A stretch of 27,056 bases of DNA from DATCMA01 sp036563645. Lineage in GTDB: Bacteria; Actinomycetota; Actinomycetes; Mycobacteriales; Micromonosporaceae. Location: positions 1 through 27,056 of the forward strand of contig DATCMA010000033.1 of NCBI GenBank assembly GCA_036563645.1. The letters run 5' to 3'. Position numbers and translations under genes: made by a program. Under the pieces are notes generated by a model that was not told the DNA's origin, ran no database searches, and saw nothing but the letters and a program-made list of their open reading frames with translations. Below, in pieces: positions 9,977 to 17,953 of the stretch; position 1 is the first letter of the stretch; every line of letters starts with the position of its first letter.

Positions 9977-11143
9977 CTGTCCGAGCCGCGTTCCGCGAGC
10001 GGGCGGTTTCCCTCGCTGACTGGTCTTCGGTGTGCCGCCGCGCTCCTCGTCTTCGCGGTCCACGCGTACTCGATGATCAAGCTGGCCGACCCCGGCGAGC
10101 GGCGCGTCGCGCAGATCGTCGCCGACGCCGGTGACCTCGGCGTCTCGTTCTTCTTCGTCCTCTCCGGGTTCGTCCTGACGTGGTCAGCGCGGACCGGGCT
10201 ACGGGTGTGGCGCTACTGGCGGGCGCGCTTCGCCCGGGTCTACCCCGCGCACCTGGTGGCGCTCGCGCTCGCGCTCGCCGGGCTCGCGGTCACCGACCGC
10301 GTCCCCCCAGCGATCAACGAGCTGCTCCTCAAGACCGTCCTCCTCATCCAGGCCTGGGATCCCCGCGAGTACGTGTACCTCGCGCTCAACCCGGTCACCT
10401 GGTCCCTCTCCTGCGAGGTCGCGTTCTACCTCGCGTTCCCGCTGCTGCACGCCGGGCTGCGCCGCGTCGGCTCCGCCGGTCTCTGGGGCCTCGCCCTGCT
10501 CCTCGTCGCCGGCGTGTGGCTCATGCCGGCGCTCGCTGAGGTCGCACTCGCACCGGAGTACCGGCGCTGGTTCGTCTACGCGTTCCCGCTCTCCCGGATG
10601 CTCGAGTTCACCCTCGGCATCGTCCTCGCCCGATTGGTCATCACGGGCGCCTGGCGCGGCCCGGGTTTGCGCCTCGCGCTTCTGCTCTGGGTCGGCAACT
10701 ACCTGATCGTCAATTGGCTGCCCGCGGCGACCCGAGACACCGCCGGCACCATCGTGGCGACGGCGCTGCTCATTCCCGCGGCGGCGCGCGCCGACCTCAC
10801 CGGCGGGTGGTCGATGTGGCGCGGTCGGGTGATGCAGCACTTGGGTGAGGTGTCGTACGCCTTCTTCCTCGTGCACCTGACCGTCGTGGTGACGGCGATG
10901 CACCTCATCGGCGCGGACCGAACCTGGCCGCTGCCGGCCGCGCTCGGGCTCGCCGTGGCGTTCCTGCTCCTCTCCTACGCGCTCGCCGTACCGCTGCATC
11001 GGTGGGTCGAGCGCCCCGCGATGCGGTGGCTCGCGGGGCACGGCACGCGCACCGCTGCGGTGCTCCCGACTCAACCGTCGGCGCGGGACATCGATCGGGC
11101 GCGCTCCCCCGTCCGCTCCTCGGCGAGCGCGAGTTCACGCTGA
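9977..11143 (+). CDS. Acyltransferase 3 (OafA/YrhL-type) membrane protein, probable CTG start
   Basis: The 388-aa product is an integral membrane O-acyltransferase of the acyltransferase-3 family, which acylates cell-surface sugars or secondary metabolites. The family opening RFPSLTGLRCAAALLVF (residues 10-26) with H29, the expected catalytic histidine region, lies upstream of the first ATG in the frame (10073). An in-frame stop sits at 9884-9886 and no ATG, GTG or TTG occurs between it and 10073. CTG at 9977 with GGAAGGAAG 5 bases upstream is therefore the best start; starting at 10073 would remove helix 1 and the histidine. Further family signs are FFFVLSGFVL, the Arg-rich RARFARVYPAHL and about ten hydrophobic helices. 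A frameshift error near the start is the alternative. The acceptor substrate is unknown. Confidence 0.8.
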   Translation: MSEPRSASGRFPSLTGLRCAAALLVFAVHAYSMIKLADPGERRVAQIVADAGDLGVSFFFVLSGFVLTWSARTGLRVWRYWRARFARVYPAHLVALALALAGLAVTDRVPPAINELLLKTVLLIQAWDPREYVYLALNPVTWSLSCEVAFYLAFPLLHAGLRRVGSAGLWGLALLLVAGVWLMPALAEVALAPEYRRWFVYAFPLSRMLEFTLGIVLARLVITGAWRGPGLRLALLLWVGNYLIVNWLPAATRDTAGTIVATALLIPAAARADLTGGWSMWRGRVMQHLGEVSYAFFLVHLTVVVTAMHLIGADRTWPLPAALGLAVAFLLLSYALAVPLHRWVERPAMRWLAGHGTRTAAVLPTQPSARDIDRARSPVRSSASASSR

Positions 11144-11244
11144 TCGCGGCCCGGCGTCCCCACCGACCGGCACACTCCGGGCCCAGCGCACCGGGGCCGG
11201 TGGCGTTACCCTCAGGGCCGGCGTGATCACCAGAAGGGGGTGGC

Positions 11245-11700
11245 ATGGTGGAGGCGGCGGCGCAGACCGAAGGACTCGTTGGGGCGCTGGGTTTCGAATT
11301 CGTCGAGGCGTCGGGCGACCGGGTGACCCTGCGTTTCACGGTGCAGCCACAGCACCTTCAGCCCTACGGGCTCGTCCACGGCGGGGTCTACTGCGCGGCG
11401 GTCGAGACGGCTGCGAGCGTGGGCGCCGCGCTGTGGCTCGGCGACCGTGGCCAGGTAGTCGGCGTGTCCAATCAGACCGATTTCCTCCGGGCGGTACGCT
11501 CCGGCGAATTGACGGCGGTCGCGACCCCGATCCATCGCGGGCGTACCCAGCAACTGTGGCAGGTGGAGATCACTGACACCGCGCAGCGCTTGATCGCCCG
11601 TGGCCAGGTGCGGCTCCAGAATCTCTCCTCCGCCGCTGGGCTCGGCTCGTTCGGTGACCGGCTCACCGGCCCGGACCTGCCGCTACCAGCAGGCCGGTGA
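11245..11700 (+). CDS. PaaI-like hotdog-fold thioesterase
   Basis: This 151-aa protein has the single hotdog-domain length of PaaI/YdiI-type acyl-CoA thioesterases. The helix-start motif YGLVHGGVYCAAVET spans residues 41-55, with H45-G46-G47 and E54 at the positions that form the active site and CoA pocket. It would hydrolyse an acyl-CoA or aryl-CoA to the free acid and CoA in the cytoplasm; the substrate is not evident. ATG at 11245 has AAGGGGG 5-6 bases upstream. A TACCCT -10-like box lies at 11207-11212 without a clear -35. The gene is 101 bases after the acyltransferase and converges with the 68-aa gene, whose stop is 16 bases away. Confidence 0.87.
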   Translation: MVEAAAQTEGLVGALGFEFVEASGDRVTLRFTVQPQHLQPYGLVHGGVYCAAVETAASVGAALWLGDRGQVVGVSNQTDFLRAVRSGELTAVATPIHRGRTQQLWQVEITDTAQRLIARGQVRLQNLSSAAGLGSFGDRLTGPDLPLPAGR

Positions 11701-11716
11701 GCCGGTACGCGTCCGG

Positions 11717-11923
11717 TTACTTCGTACCTTGTGCGATCTCCGCAAGCACGTCCGCCGGTACCTCGACAACCGTCTCGTGCGCCGGGATGTCCAGCTGGGA
11801 CAGCGCCTCCGGGTCGGTCACGCGCCAGCCCTGCACGATGAAGGTGTCTCGGTCGGTGCGGTAGAGCGACGGGCAGTTGCTCTGGCTCGAAAGCTTGGTC
11901 TTGCGGATGAACGTCAGCTTCAT
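11717..11923 (-). CDS. Small conserved actinobacterial protein (68 aa)
   Basis: The ATG at 11921-11923 follows a near-perfect ribosome binding site (GGAGGAG, 5-6 bases away), which rules out the longer 90-aa reading. The protein has a basic start (MKLTFIRKTK), a Cys-Pro-Ser-Leu-Tyr-Arg-Thr segment, then VQGWRVTDPEAL, a short DIPAHETVVEVP stretch and an Ala/Glu-rich end. From memory, short actinobacterial proteins with the pattern YRT-(D/E)R-x-T-(Y/F)-(I/V)-VQGW-x-V-x-DPEAL-x(3)-DIP-x-HE are common in Streptomyces, often near helix-turn-helix regulators. No such partner is present here. No transmembrane segment or catalytic motif. Function unknown. Confidence 0.8.
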   Translation of the reverse strand: MKLTFIRKTKLSSQSNCPSLYRTDRDTFIVQGWRVTDPEALSQLDIPAHETVVEVPADVLAEIAQGTK

Positions 11924-12229
11924 GTCTCCTCCTTCCGGGGGATTCGGCACCACGGCTGTGGCGCTCGACTTGAAGCGGAGTATGGACATAAACCAATGCC
12001 GGATACCCGCCTTCCCTCTGACTTCCGACAGACTGTGAAGTTCACCGTCACAACCCGTAACTCACACCGGGTCCACGCGTTTCCGTTCGAAAGAGCTGTC
12101 GGCAACGGCCGATGGCGGCGCGTAGCACGCGTGGACACCGCGGCCCAGGGAGTGGGTCAGGTGGGTGACGGGCACGCCCGCGCCCGGTAAGGTCGCGGCG
12201 GGATTCCGTCGTGTCGCTGGAGCAGCTGG
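11924..12229. other. 306-bp intergenic region between divergent genes
   Basis: This gap separates the 68-aa gene (minus) from the GPP34 gene (plus). It is less GC-rich than its flanks around 11985-12065. It holds a perfect 10-bp inverted repeat GTCCACGCGT (12071-12080) and ACGCGTGGAC (12127-12136) spaced by 46 bases, and a candidate plus-strand promoter at 12165-12193. I see no further gene or RNA in it. Confidence 0.6.
12165..12193 (+). promoter_or_regulatory. Candidate promoter GTGACG-N17-TAAGGT
   Basis: GTGACG at 12165-12170 shares TGAC with the -35 consensus. TAAGGT at 12188-12193 fits the -10 pattern TANNNT with a 17-base spacer. The expected start of transcription is about 30 bases before the GPP34 ATG. 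Confidence 0.35.
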
Positions 12230-12901
12230 ATGCGCGCCGACTCCCCTGCCACGTTCACGCTCGCCGAAGAGTTCTTCCTGATCGCACACGACGACCACAC
12301 CGGGCGTGCTCTCCTTGACGCCGACAGCCTCGCCGCCGGGTTAGCCGGCGCGGTCCTCGCCGGTCTCGTGCTCGCCGGCCGCATCACCATCGCCGAGGGG
12401 CAGGTCACGCTCCAGGACGAACGGGCCACTGGCGATCCCATCGGCGATCCGCTCCTCGTCGCGCTCCGTCGGCAGAGTGATCAACGGACGGTGGACGCCT
12501 GGCTCGACGAACTCCGCGACGGCCTCACGACCACGGTGGCGGAGGACCTCGCAGCCCGTGGACTCATTCGCCCGGTGCTGGCGCGCCACCCCTTGGTCCA
12601 CCGCCGCCGGGTGCGGTATCCGGCGGTCGACGCGGCGCGCGCCGTGGCCCCACGGGCGCGCCTGGGCTCCGCGCTCGGCCGGGCTGCCCCGGTCGACGGA
12701 CGCACCGCCGTGCTCGCGGAGATCGTTCGTGCCACGGGCCTCGCCCGATGGTTCATCGACGTGTACGGCCCGTCGGTCCGCGACCAGCTCGCCCGCGTCC
12801 GGAAACAGGTGCCGGCGAGCGTGCAGACGCTCGCCGCCGCGATTGAGCGACGGTCACGCCTCCGCTGGTCCTCCGTCCTCCGTCGCCACATTGCCGCATG
12901 A
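12230..12901 (+). CDS. GPP34 (GOLPH3/Vps74-like) family protein
   Basis: The 223-aa product opens with FTLAEEFFLIAHDDHTGRALLD (residues 9-30), the hallmark of the GPP34 family, followed by an Ala/Gly-rich helical segment and the conserved central and C-terminal helices (IVRATGLARWFIDVYG, about 160-175). Eukaryotic GOLPH3 binds phosphatidylinositol-4-phosphate and glycosyltransferase tails. Actinobacterial members are widespread, often multi-copy, and uncharacterised, so lipid binding here is inference. ATG at 12230 has GGAG 7 bases upstream. It is 81 bases before tex on the same strand, but no functional link is evident. Confidence 0.87.
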   Translation: MRADSPATFTLAEEFFLIAHDDHTGRALLDADSLAAGLAGAVLAGLVLAGRITIAEGQVTLQDERATGDPIGDPLLVALRRQSDQRTVDAWLDELRDGLTTTVAEDLAARGLIRPVLARHPLVHRRRVRYPAVDAARAVAPRARLGSALGRAAPVDGRTAVLAEIVRATGLARWFIDVYGPSVRDQLARVRKQVPASVQTLAAAIERRSRLRWSSVLRRHIAA

Positions 12902-12982
12902 TCACGGGCGAGGCGACGCGACAAGACATGCCCTAAACCTGCACAATGCACCCCGAACCTCAGCAGAAGGCGGATCACCATC

Positions 12983-15325
12983 GTGAGCACGGCTATCCAA
13001 CAGCGGATCCCAACGATTCCCCAACGGATCGCAGCAGAGCTCGGCGTACACGAGCGACAGGTAGCGGCGGCGATTGAGCTGCTCGACGGCGGGGCGACCG
13101 TGCCGTTCATCGCCCGCTACCGGAAGGAGGTCACTGGCGGACTCACCGACACGCAGCTGCGCACCCTGGAAGAGCGGCTGCGCTACTTGCGCGAGCTCGA
13201 GGAGCGACGGCAGACGATCCTGGAGTCGATCCGCAGCCAGGGCAAGCTCACCGACGAGCTCGCCGAGCGCATCATGGCGGCCGACACCAAGGCCCGGCTG
13301 GAGGACATCTACCTGCCCTACAAGCCGAAGCGGCGCACCCGGGCGCAGATCGCCCGCGAAGCCGGGTTGGAGCCGCTCGCTGACCAGCTGCTCAACGACC
13401 CCACCCTCGATCCGAAGGCGGTGGCGGAGAACTTCGTCGACCCCGACAAGGGGGTGGCCGACGCCGCGGCCGCACTCGATGGCGCGCGGGCCATCCTGGT
13501 CGAGCGGTTCGCGGAGGACGCGGACCTGATCGGCGAGCTGCGGGAGCTGATGTGGACCCGCGGACGGCTCACCGCGAAGGTCCGCGAGGGGATGCAGGAG
13601 AAGGGCGCGAAGTTCGCCGACTACTTCGACTTCTCCGAGTCGTTCACCACGCTGCCCTCCCACCGGGTGCTCGCCCTCTTCCGTGGGGAGAAGGAGCACG
13701 TCCTCGACCTCACCATGGAGCCGGACGACTCCGGTGCGGACCCGGTGCTCAGCCGGGAGCCGAGCGAGTACGAGCGGCGGATCGCGCAGCGGTTCGGGAT
13801 CGTCGACCAAGGGCGCCCGGCGGACCGCTGGCTGGCGGACACGGTGCGGTGGGCGTGGCGGACGCGCATCCTCATCCACCTCAGCGCCGACCTGCGGATG
13901 CGGCTGTGGCAGCGGGCGGAGGACGAGGCGGTCCGCGTCTTCGCCGCCAACCTGCGCGACCTCCTGCTCGCCGCCCCGGCGGGGGCGCGGCCGACGATGG
14001 GGCTCGACCCCGGGCTGCGCACCGGAGTCAAGGTCGCTGTGGTCGACGGCACCGGCAAGGTGGTGGCGACCACCACCATCTATCCCCACGAGCCGCACCG
14101 CCAGTGGGATCAGTCCATTGAGGAGTTGGCCCGGCTGGCCCGGGAACACCGGGTGGAGCTCATCGCGATCGGCAACGGCACGGCCTCCCGGGAGACGGAC
14201 AAGCTCGCCGGGGACCTCATCAAGCGGCACCCGGAGCTTCGGCTCACCAAGGTCGTCGTCAACGAAGCCGGTGCCTCGGTCTACTCCGCGTCGGCGTACG
14301 CGGCTCAGGAGTTGCCGGACCTCGACGTGTCCTTGCGGGGCGCGGTCTCCATCGCCCGGCGTCTGCAAGATCCCCTGGCGGAGCTCGTCAAGATCGAACC
14401 ACGGTCCATCGGGGTCGGGCAGTACCAGCACGACGTCTCCGAGGCGAAACTCTCCCGCTCGCTCGACGCGGTCGTCGAAGACTGCGTCAACGCCGTCGGG
14501 GTGGATGTCAACACCGCCTCGGCGCCGTTGCTGGCGCGGGTCTCCGGCATCGGTCCCGGGCTGGCCGAGAACATCGTGATGTACCGCGAGACCCACGGCC
14601 CGTTCCGCACCCGGGAGGACCTCAAGCAGGTGCCACGGTTGGGGCCGAAGGCGTTCGAACAGTGCGCCGGCTTCCTTCGGATTCCCTCCGGCGACAATCC
14701 GTTGGACAGCTCCGCGGTGCACCCGGAGGCGTACCCGGTGGTGCGGCGGATCCTCGCCCACACCGGCACCGACATCAAGTCGCTGATCGGCAACACGAAG
14801 GTCCTGCGCAAGCTCAACCCGCAGGACTTCGTCGACGAGACGTTCGGCTTGCCCACGGTCACGGACATCCTCAAGGAGCTGGAGAAACCCGGCCGAGACC
14901 CGCGGCCCACCTTCCGGACCGCGGCCTTCGCCGAGGGCGTGGAGGAGATCAGCGACCTGAAGCCGGGCATGGTGCTCGAGGGCGTGGTCACCAACGTGGC
15001 CGCCTTCGGCGCCTTCGTCGACATCGGCGTGCATCAGGACGGCCTGGTGCATGTCTCCGCGATGTCGCGGGACTTCGTCAAGGATCCGCGGGACGTGGTC
15101 AAGCCCGGTGACATCGTCAAGGTCAAGGTGCTCGACGTGGACGTGCCCCGGCAGCGGATCTCGCTGACGCTCCGCCTGGACGACGACGTCGAGCCCGGCG
15201 CCGCCCGCCGCGGCAGCCGTCCGGAGCGCGGCCCACGGGGTGGGCAGCGCCGAGGCGGTTCGCACGGCGAGAGCCCGGCCAACACCGCGCTCGCCGACGC
15301 GCTGCGGCGCGCCGGCCTGATCTAG
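12983..15325 (+). CDS. tex: Transcription accessory protein Tex (RNA-binding, S1 domain)
   Basis: At 780 aa this is full-length Tex. In order it has an N-terminal helical region with ATVPFIARYRKEVTGGL (about 33-50), a YqgF/RNase H-like domain beginning MGLDPGLRTG (about 338), helix-hairpin-helix motifs (about 510-570, with SGIGPGLAENIV), and a C-terminal S1 RNA-binding domain (about 657-728, AAFGAFVDIGVHQDGLVHVS). The last 50 residues are basic and Gly/Arg-rich, an extension that may add nucleic-acid affinity. Tex binds nucleic acids and affects transcription and toxin expression in other bacteria. GTG at 12983 has AGAAGGCGG about 11 bases upstream. It ends 24 bases before a strong hairpin shared with the convergent P450-ferredoxin operon. 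Confidence 0.95.
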   Translation: MSTAIQQRIPTIPQRIAAELGVHERQVAAAIELLDGGATVPFIARYRKEVTGGLTDTQLRTLEERLRYLRELEERRQTILESIRSQGKLTDELAERIMAADTKARLEDIYLPYKPKRRTRAQIAREAGLEPLADQLLNDPTLDPKAVAENFVDPDKGVADAAAALDGARAILVERFAEDADLIGELRELMWTRGRLTAKVREGMQEKGAKFADYFDFSESFTTLPSHRVLALFRGEKEHVLDLTMEPDDSGADPVLSREPSEYERRIAQRFGIVDQGRPADRWLADTVRWAWRTRILIHLSADLRMRLWQRAEDEAVRVFAANLRDLLLAAPAGARPTMGLDPGLRTGVKVAVVDGTGKVVATTTIYPHEPHRQWDQSIEELARLAREHRVELIAIGNGTASRETDKLAGDLIKRHPELRLTKVVVNEAGASVYSASAYAAQELPDLDVSLRGAVSIARRLQDPLAELVKIEPRSIGVGQYQHDVSEAKLSRSLDAVVEDCVNAVGVDVNTASAPLLARVSGIGPGLAENIVMYRETHGPFRTREDLKQVPRLGPKAFEQCAGFLRIPSGDNPLDSSAVHPEAYPVVRRILAHTGTDIKSLIGNTKVLRKLNPQDFVDETFGLPTVTDILKELEKPGRDPRPTFRTAAFAEGVEEISDLKPGMVLEGVVTNVAAFGAFVDIGVHQDGLVHVSAMSRDFVKDPRDVVKPGDIVKVKVLDVDVPRQRISLTLRLDDDVEPGAARRGSRPERGPRGGQRRGGSHGESPANTALADALRRAGLI

Positions 15326-15349
15326 GCATGCGCTGACGAGAGACAGTCA

Positions 15350-15383
15350 GTGGCCCGGGGCCGCGGTGGCGACCCCGGGCCAC
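15350..15383. terminator. Bidirectional hairpin terminator between tex and ferredoxin gene
   Basis: GTGGCCCGGGG at 15350-15360 pairs perfectly with CCCCGGGCCAC at 15373-15383, giving an 11-bp stem that is almost all G-C with a 12-base loop. It lies between convergent genes, 24 bases after the tex stop and about 70 bases after the ferredoxin stop on the other strand, so it can serve both. Confidence 0.75.
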
Positions 15384-15452
15384 CCGTTCATCGTGGACCA
15401 CCCCACTGACCACTGTAGACCCATCACAGAGGATGGTCCGATAGTCTTCCGG

Positions 15453-15644
15453 TTAGCGTTCGACGATGATGGCGTTCTCCGGGCAGGCGAGCGCGGCGCG
15501 TTCGGCAGCGTCCTCGTACTCCGGCGGAACTTCCGTACCGTCGGCGACCGCGTAGCCCTCCTCGTTGAGCCGATAGATCTCGGGGGCGATCGCGTTGCAG
15601 CGAACGTGCCCGTGACACTTGGCGCGATCCACAGTCACCCGCAT
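15453..15644 (-). CDS. Ferredoxin, CxxHxxC type, P450 partner
   Basis: The 63-aa protein starts at ATG 15642-15644 behind GGGAGG about 6 bases upstream; the longer reading runs into the P450 gene. Cluster residues are C10-x2-H13-x2-C16 and C54-P55. The second cysteine of a usual four-cysteine set is replaced by H13, a pattern typical of actinobacterial [3Fe-4S]-type (sometimes [4Fe-4S]) ferredoxins that serve cytochromes P450. It would deliver single electrons to the P450 encoded 11 bases upstream. No ferredoxin reductase is in the window, so it must draw on one elsewhere. It is the last gene of the conservon-P450 run and ends before a bidirectional hairpin. Confidence 0.93.
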   Translation of the reverse strand: MRVTVDRAKCHGHVRCNAIAPEIYRLNEEGYAVADGTEVPPEYEDAAERAALACPENAIIVER

Positions 15645-15655
15645 CCCGGCCTCCC

Positions 15656-16927
15656 CTACCGTGGCACCTCGACGCCCCGCGGCTCGCTGGGCGTGAACGT
15701 GGCCGGCAATGTGACGAAACCGTTGACGATGCCGATCGACTCGTTCCGGCGAGCGCCGCTGCGGTCGATGGTGTAGTCCGGCATGCGCTCCAACACCGCG
15801 CTCAACATGATTCGGAACCACGACCGCGCGTAGTTCGACCCCAAGCAGCGGTGGATGCCAAGACCGAAACTCGTGTGTGGGTTGGGGAACCGGTCGAGCC
15901 GGACCTCGTCAGGGTTGTCGAAGACCTCCGGATCGCGGTTCGCGGCCGAGAAGCACATGAGGACCCGATCCCCTGCCCGGATCTGTTGCCCGCCGAGCAC
16001 CACGTCCTTGGTGGCGGTGCGCGCCAGGGCCGGTACGGGCGTGAAGTACCGGAGGAACTCCTCGGTCGCGGACTCCATCAGCTCCGGGTTGTCGATCAGC
16101 CGCTGCCGGTAGTCGGGGTGGTCACCGAGCCAGTCGAGCGTGTTCGCGAGCAACGCCGTGGTGGTGTCCACCCCGCCCTGCATGACGAGCAGGACGATGA
16201 GCACGATCTCCTCATCCGGCAGCGGCTTCCCGTTGATCGTGGCGCGGGTGAGGGCGCCGAGTAGCCCGTCGGCCTCCTCCTCGTTGCGCAACCGGGGCAC
16301 CATCTCCCCAATGACGCCGCCGAGCTCCTGGAGCGTGGCCATACAGCGGCGGTATTCCGGGCTCCCGGCCGGGTGGGAGACGATTCCGTGCATCGGCTCG
16401 GCGTACTTCTCCCAGTCGTCAAGCGGGAGTCCGACCAGCTTCATCGTCGCCAGAGCCGGCACCGGATTGCCCAAATCGAGTACGAAGTCCATCCGCCCAG
16501 TAGCGCAGACCTTGTCGAGCATGGCGTGCGTGGCCTGCCGAACGAATGGCTCCAGTTCCCGCGCCGCCGTCGGCGAGAAGTGGGGATTGAGCATCCGCCG
16601 GTATTGGTTGTAGAGAGGTGGGTCGAACTCCATGGGCACCTGGTGCATGGGGTTCGGCGGAATGACGATCCCCTGCCGAGGGTCATTCGGGTCCTCCATG
16701 TTGTGGGTGGAGGTAAACGTCGCATCGTCCCGAATGACCCGGCTCACGCTGGCGTAGTCGGAAACTAGCCAGAATCCCCCGTAGGTCGTGGAGTACGCTA
16801 CGGGGCACCTCGACAGGTTGTCGTCGACGATCGCGCGCCAATTGTCCCGAAACTCGGGACTGTAGTGGTCAAACTCGACAGTCGGAGGGGTGGCAACATT
16901 CGGCGCTACAGAGGGATCGACAGACAT
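15656..16927 (-). CDS. Cytochrome P450 (conservon-linked)
   Basis: This soluble 423-aa bacterial P450 has an intact core: I-helix oxygen-activation motif GGVDTT (251-256), K-helix E290-x-x-R293, and heme loop FGLGIHRCLG with the thiolate ligand C361. It should be an active monooxygenase; the substrate cannot be read from sequence. ATG at 16925-16927 is 16 bases after the cvnD stop. No Shine-Dalgarno sequence is visible before it; the gap contains TATATAG, GATACT and TAGTGT, so translation may be coupled to cvnD or start from a leaderless internal transcript. Unlike the CYP157 conservon enzymes, which lack a normal ExxR, this one keeps it. The position after cvnD corresponds to cvnE of some Streptomyces conservons. 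Confidence 0.93.
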   Translation of the reverse strand: MSVDPSVAPNVATPPTVEFDHYSPEFRDNWRAIVDDNLSRCPVAYSTTYGGFWLVSDYASVSRVIRDDATFTSTHNMEDPNDPRQGIVIPPNPMHQVPMEFDPPLYNQYRRMLNPHFSPTAARELEPFVRQATHAMLDKVCATGRMDFVLDLGNPVPALATMKLVGLPLDDWEKYAEPMHGIVSHPAGSPEYRRCMATLQELGGVIGEMVPRLRNEEEADGLLGALTRATINGKPLPDEEIVLIVLLVMQGGVDTTTALLANTLDWLGDHPDYRQRLIDNPELMESATEEFLRYFTPVPALARTATKDVVLGGQQIRAGDRVLMCFSAANRDPEVFDNPDEVRLDRFPNPHTSFGLGIHRCLGSNYARSWFRIMLSAVLERMPDYTIDRSGARRNESIGIVNGFVTLPATFTPSEPRGVEVPR

Positions 16928-16943
16928 ACACTAACAGTATCGT

Positions 16944-17579
16944 CTATATAGGACTATGGGAAGACCACGCCGGCGGTGGATTGTGGTGCAGCCGGCGAAT
17001 CAAGTCCTCCACAAAGGTAATGAGCACCTGCTTGGTGGACTCCCGGTCGCGCGCGTCGCACAGCATTACCACCACATCGTCATCGAGGTCAAGAGCGATT
17101 CGGATATCCTTGGGGTCGTATATCCGGGCACCGTCGAAGCAGTTGACCGCGACGATAAACGGCATGCCCCGCTTTTCGAAATAGTCAATAGACGGAAAGC
17201 TGTCCTCGAGTCGGCGAGTGTCGACGAGCACAACCGCGCCGAGCGCCCCGAGCGCCAACTCGTCCCAGACAAACCAGAACCGATCCTGCCCCGGCGTACC
17301 AAACAGGTACAGGATGAGGTTTTCGCTCAGCGTGATACGGCCGAAGTCCAGCGCCACGGTCGTCGTGTTCTTGTTCTCCACGCCGGAGAGGTCGTCGACG
17401 CCGATGCTCTCGGCCGTAATCAGCTCCTCGGTGCGCAGCGGCTCGACCTCGCTGACCGAGCCGACCATCGTCGTCTTGCCGACGCCGAAGCCACCCGCAA
17501 TAAGGATCTTGACCGCCATCGGCATGGCCTGCGCCGCCGGGCCCGCGGCAACACTGCCGTCAGAGTGCGCGTAGGCCAT
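16944..17579 (-). CDS. cvnD: Conservon GTPase CvnD (Ras-like G protein)
   Basis: The 211-aa protein has the small G-protein layout: P-loop GGFGVGKTT (29-37), a switch region near 56-72, the G3-equivalent FGTPGQDRF (93-101) in place of DxxGQ, and the NKxD-equivalent NCFD (146-149). CvnD proteins bind GTP and form a membrane-associated complex with CvnA-C, likened to eukaryotic G-protein-coupled systems. ATG at 17577-17579 lies inside the end of cvnC (20-base overlap); the Ala/Gly-rich first 18 residues are dispensable in many relatives and M19 or M21 could be the start. Next downstream, after 16 bases, is the P450. The NCFD motif lacks the usual lysine, which is common in this family. Confidence 0.93.
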   Translation of the reverse strand: MAYAHSDGSVAAGPAAQAMPMAVKILIAGGFGVGKTTMVGSVSEVEPLRTEELITAESIGVDDLSGVENKNTTTVALDFGRITLSENLILYLFGTPGQDRFWFVWDELALGALGAVVLVDTRRLEDSFPSIDYFEKRGMPFIVAVNCFDGARIYDPKDIRIALDLDDDVVVMLCDARDRESTKQVLITFVEDLIRRLHHNPPPAWSSHSPI

Positions 17580-17928
17580 CAGCCACCGCCTTCAGAATCG
17601 TCAGACTGGGTGTGGACTGCTGTTGATGTGTGGTGGCACGCACCATGAGCGCGCCGCGACTGCGCAAGTCGTCCAGGAGCACGCGCACCACGCCAGCGGG
17701 GAGGTTGGCGCGAGCGGCGAGCTCAGCCACGGAGATTGGATGCCGTGCCAACTCCAGAATCAAGAGGTGCTCGGGCTCCCACGTCTCCTCGGGACGCGGT
17801 GGTCGAGCCGCGACCACTAGGGTGATCAGGTCGAAATCCGATGACGAACGGGTACGCCCATGCGTCATCGCATAAGGGCGAACCAACGCCTCGTCCGGAC
17901 CATCATCCCCGTGCCACGGTCGGGTCAT
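17560..17928 (-). CDS. cvnC: Conservon protein CvnC (DUF742)
   Basis: This 122-aa DUF742 protein has the usual family layout. An N-terminal VRPYAMTHGRT segment (16-26) leads to the FDLITLVVA stretch (32-40). A winged helix-turn-helix-like C-terminal half follows, with EHLLILELARHPISVAELAARANLP (about 53-77) and GVVRVLLDDL. It is a soluble component of the conservon complex and not known to act as a DNA-binding regulator, despite the fold. ATG at 17926-17928 follows GGAGG about 5 bases upstream. It begins 25 bases after cvnB and overlaps cvnD by 20 bases. Confidence 0.93.
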   Translation of the reverse strand: MTRPWHGDDGPDEALVRPYAMTHGRTRSSSDFDLITLVVAARPPRPEETWEPEHLLILELARHPISVAELAARANLPAGVVRVLLDDLRSRGALMVRATTHQQQSTPSLTILKAVADGLRAL

Positions 17929-17953
17929 CGCAGCCTCCGGATCGCCTCACCGG

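Noticed and set aside
12902..15265. 787-aa open frame antisense to tex
   Set aside because: Shadow of tex; no recognisable domain and no ribosome binding site.
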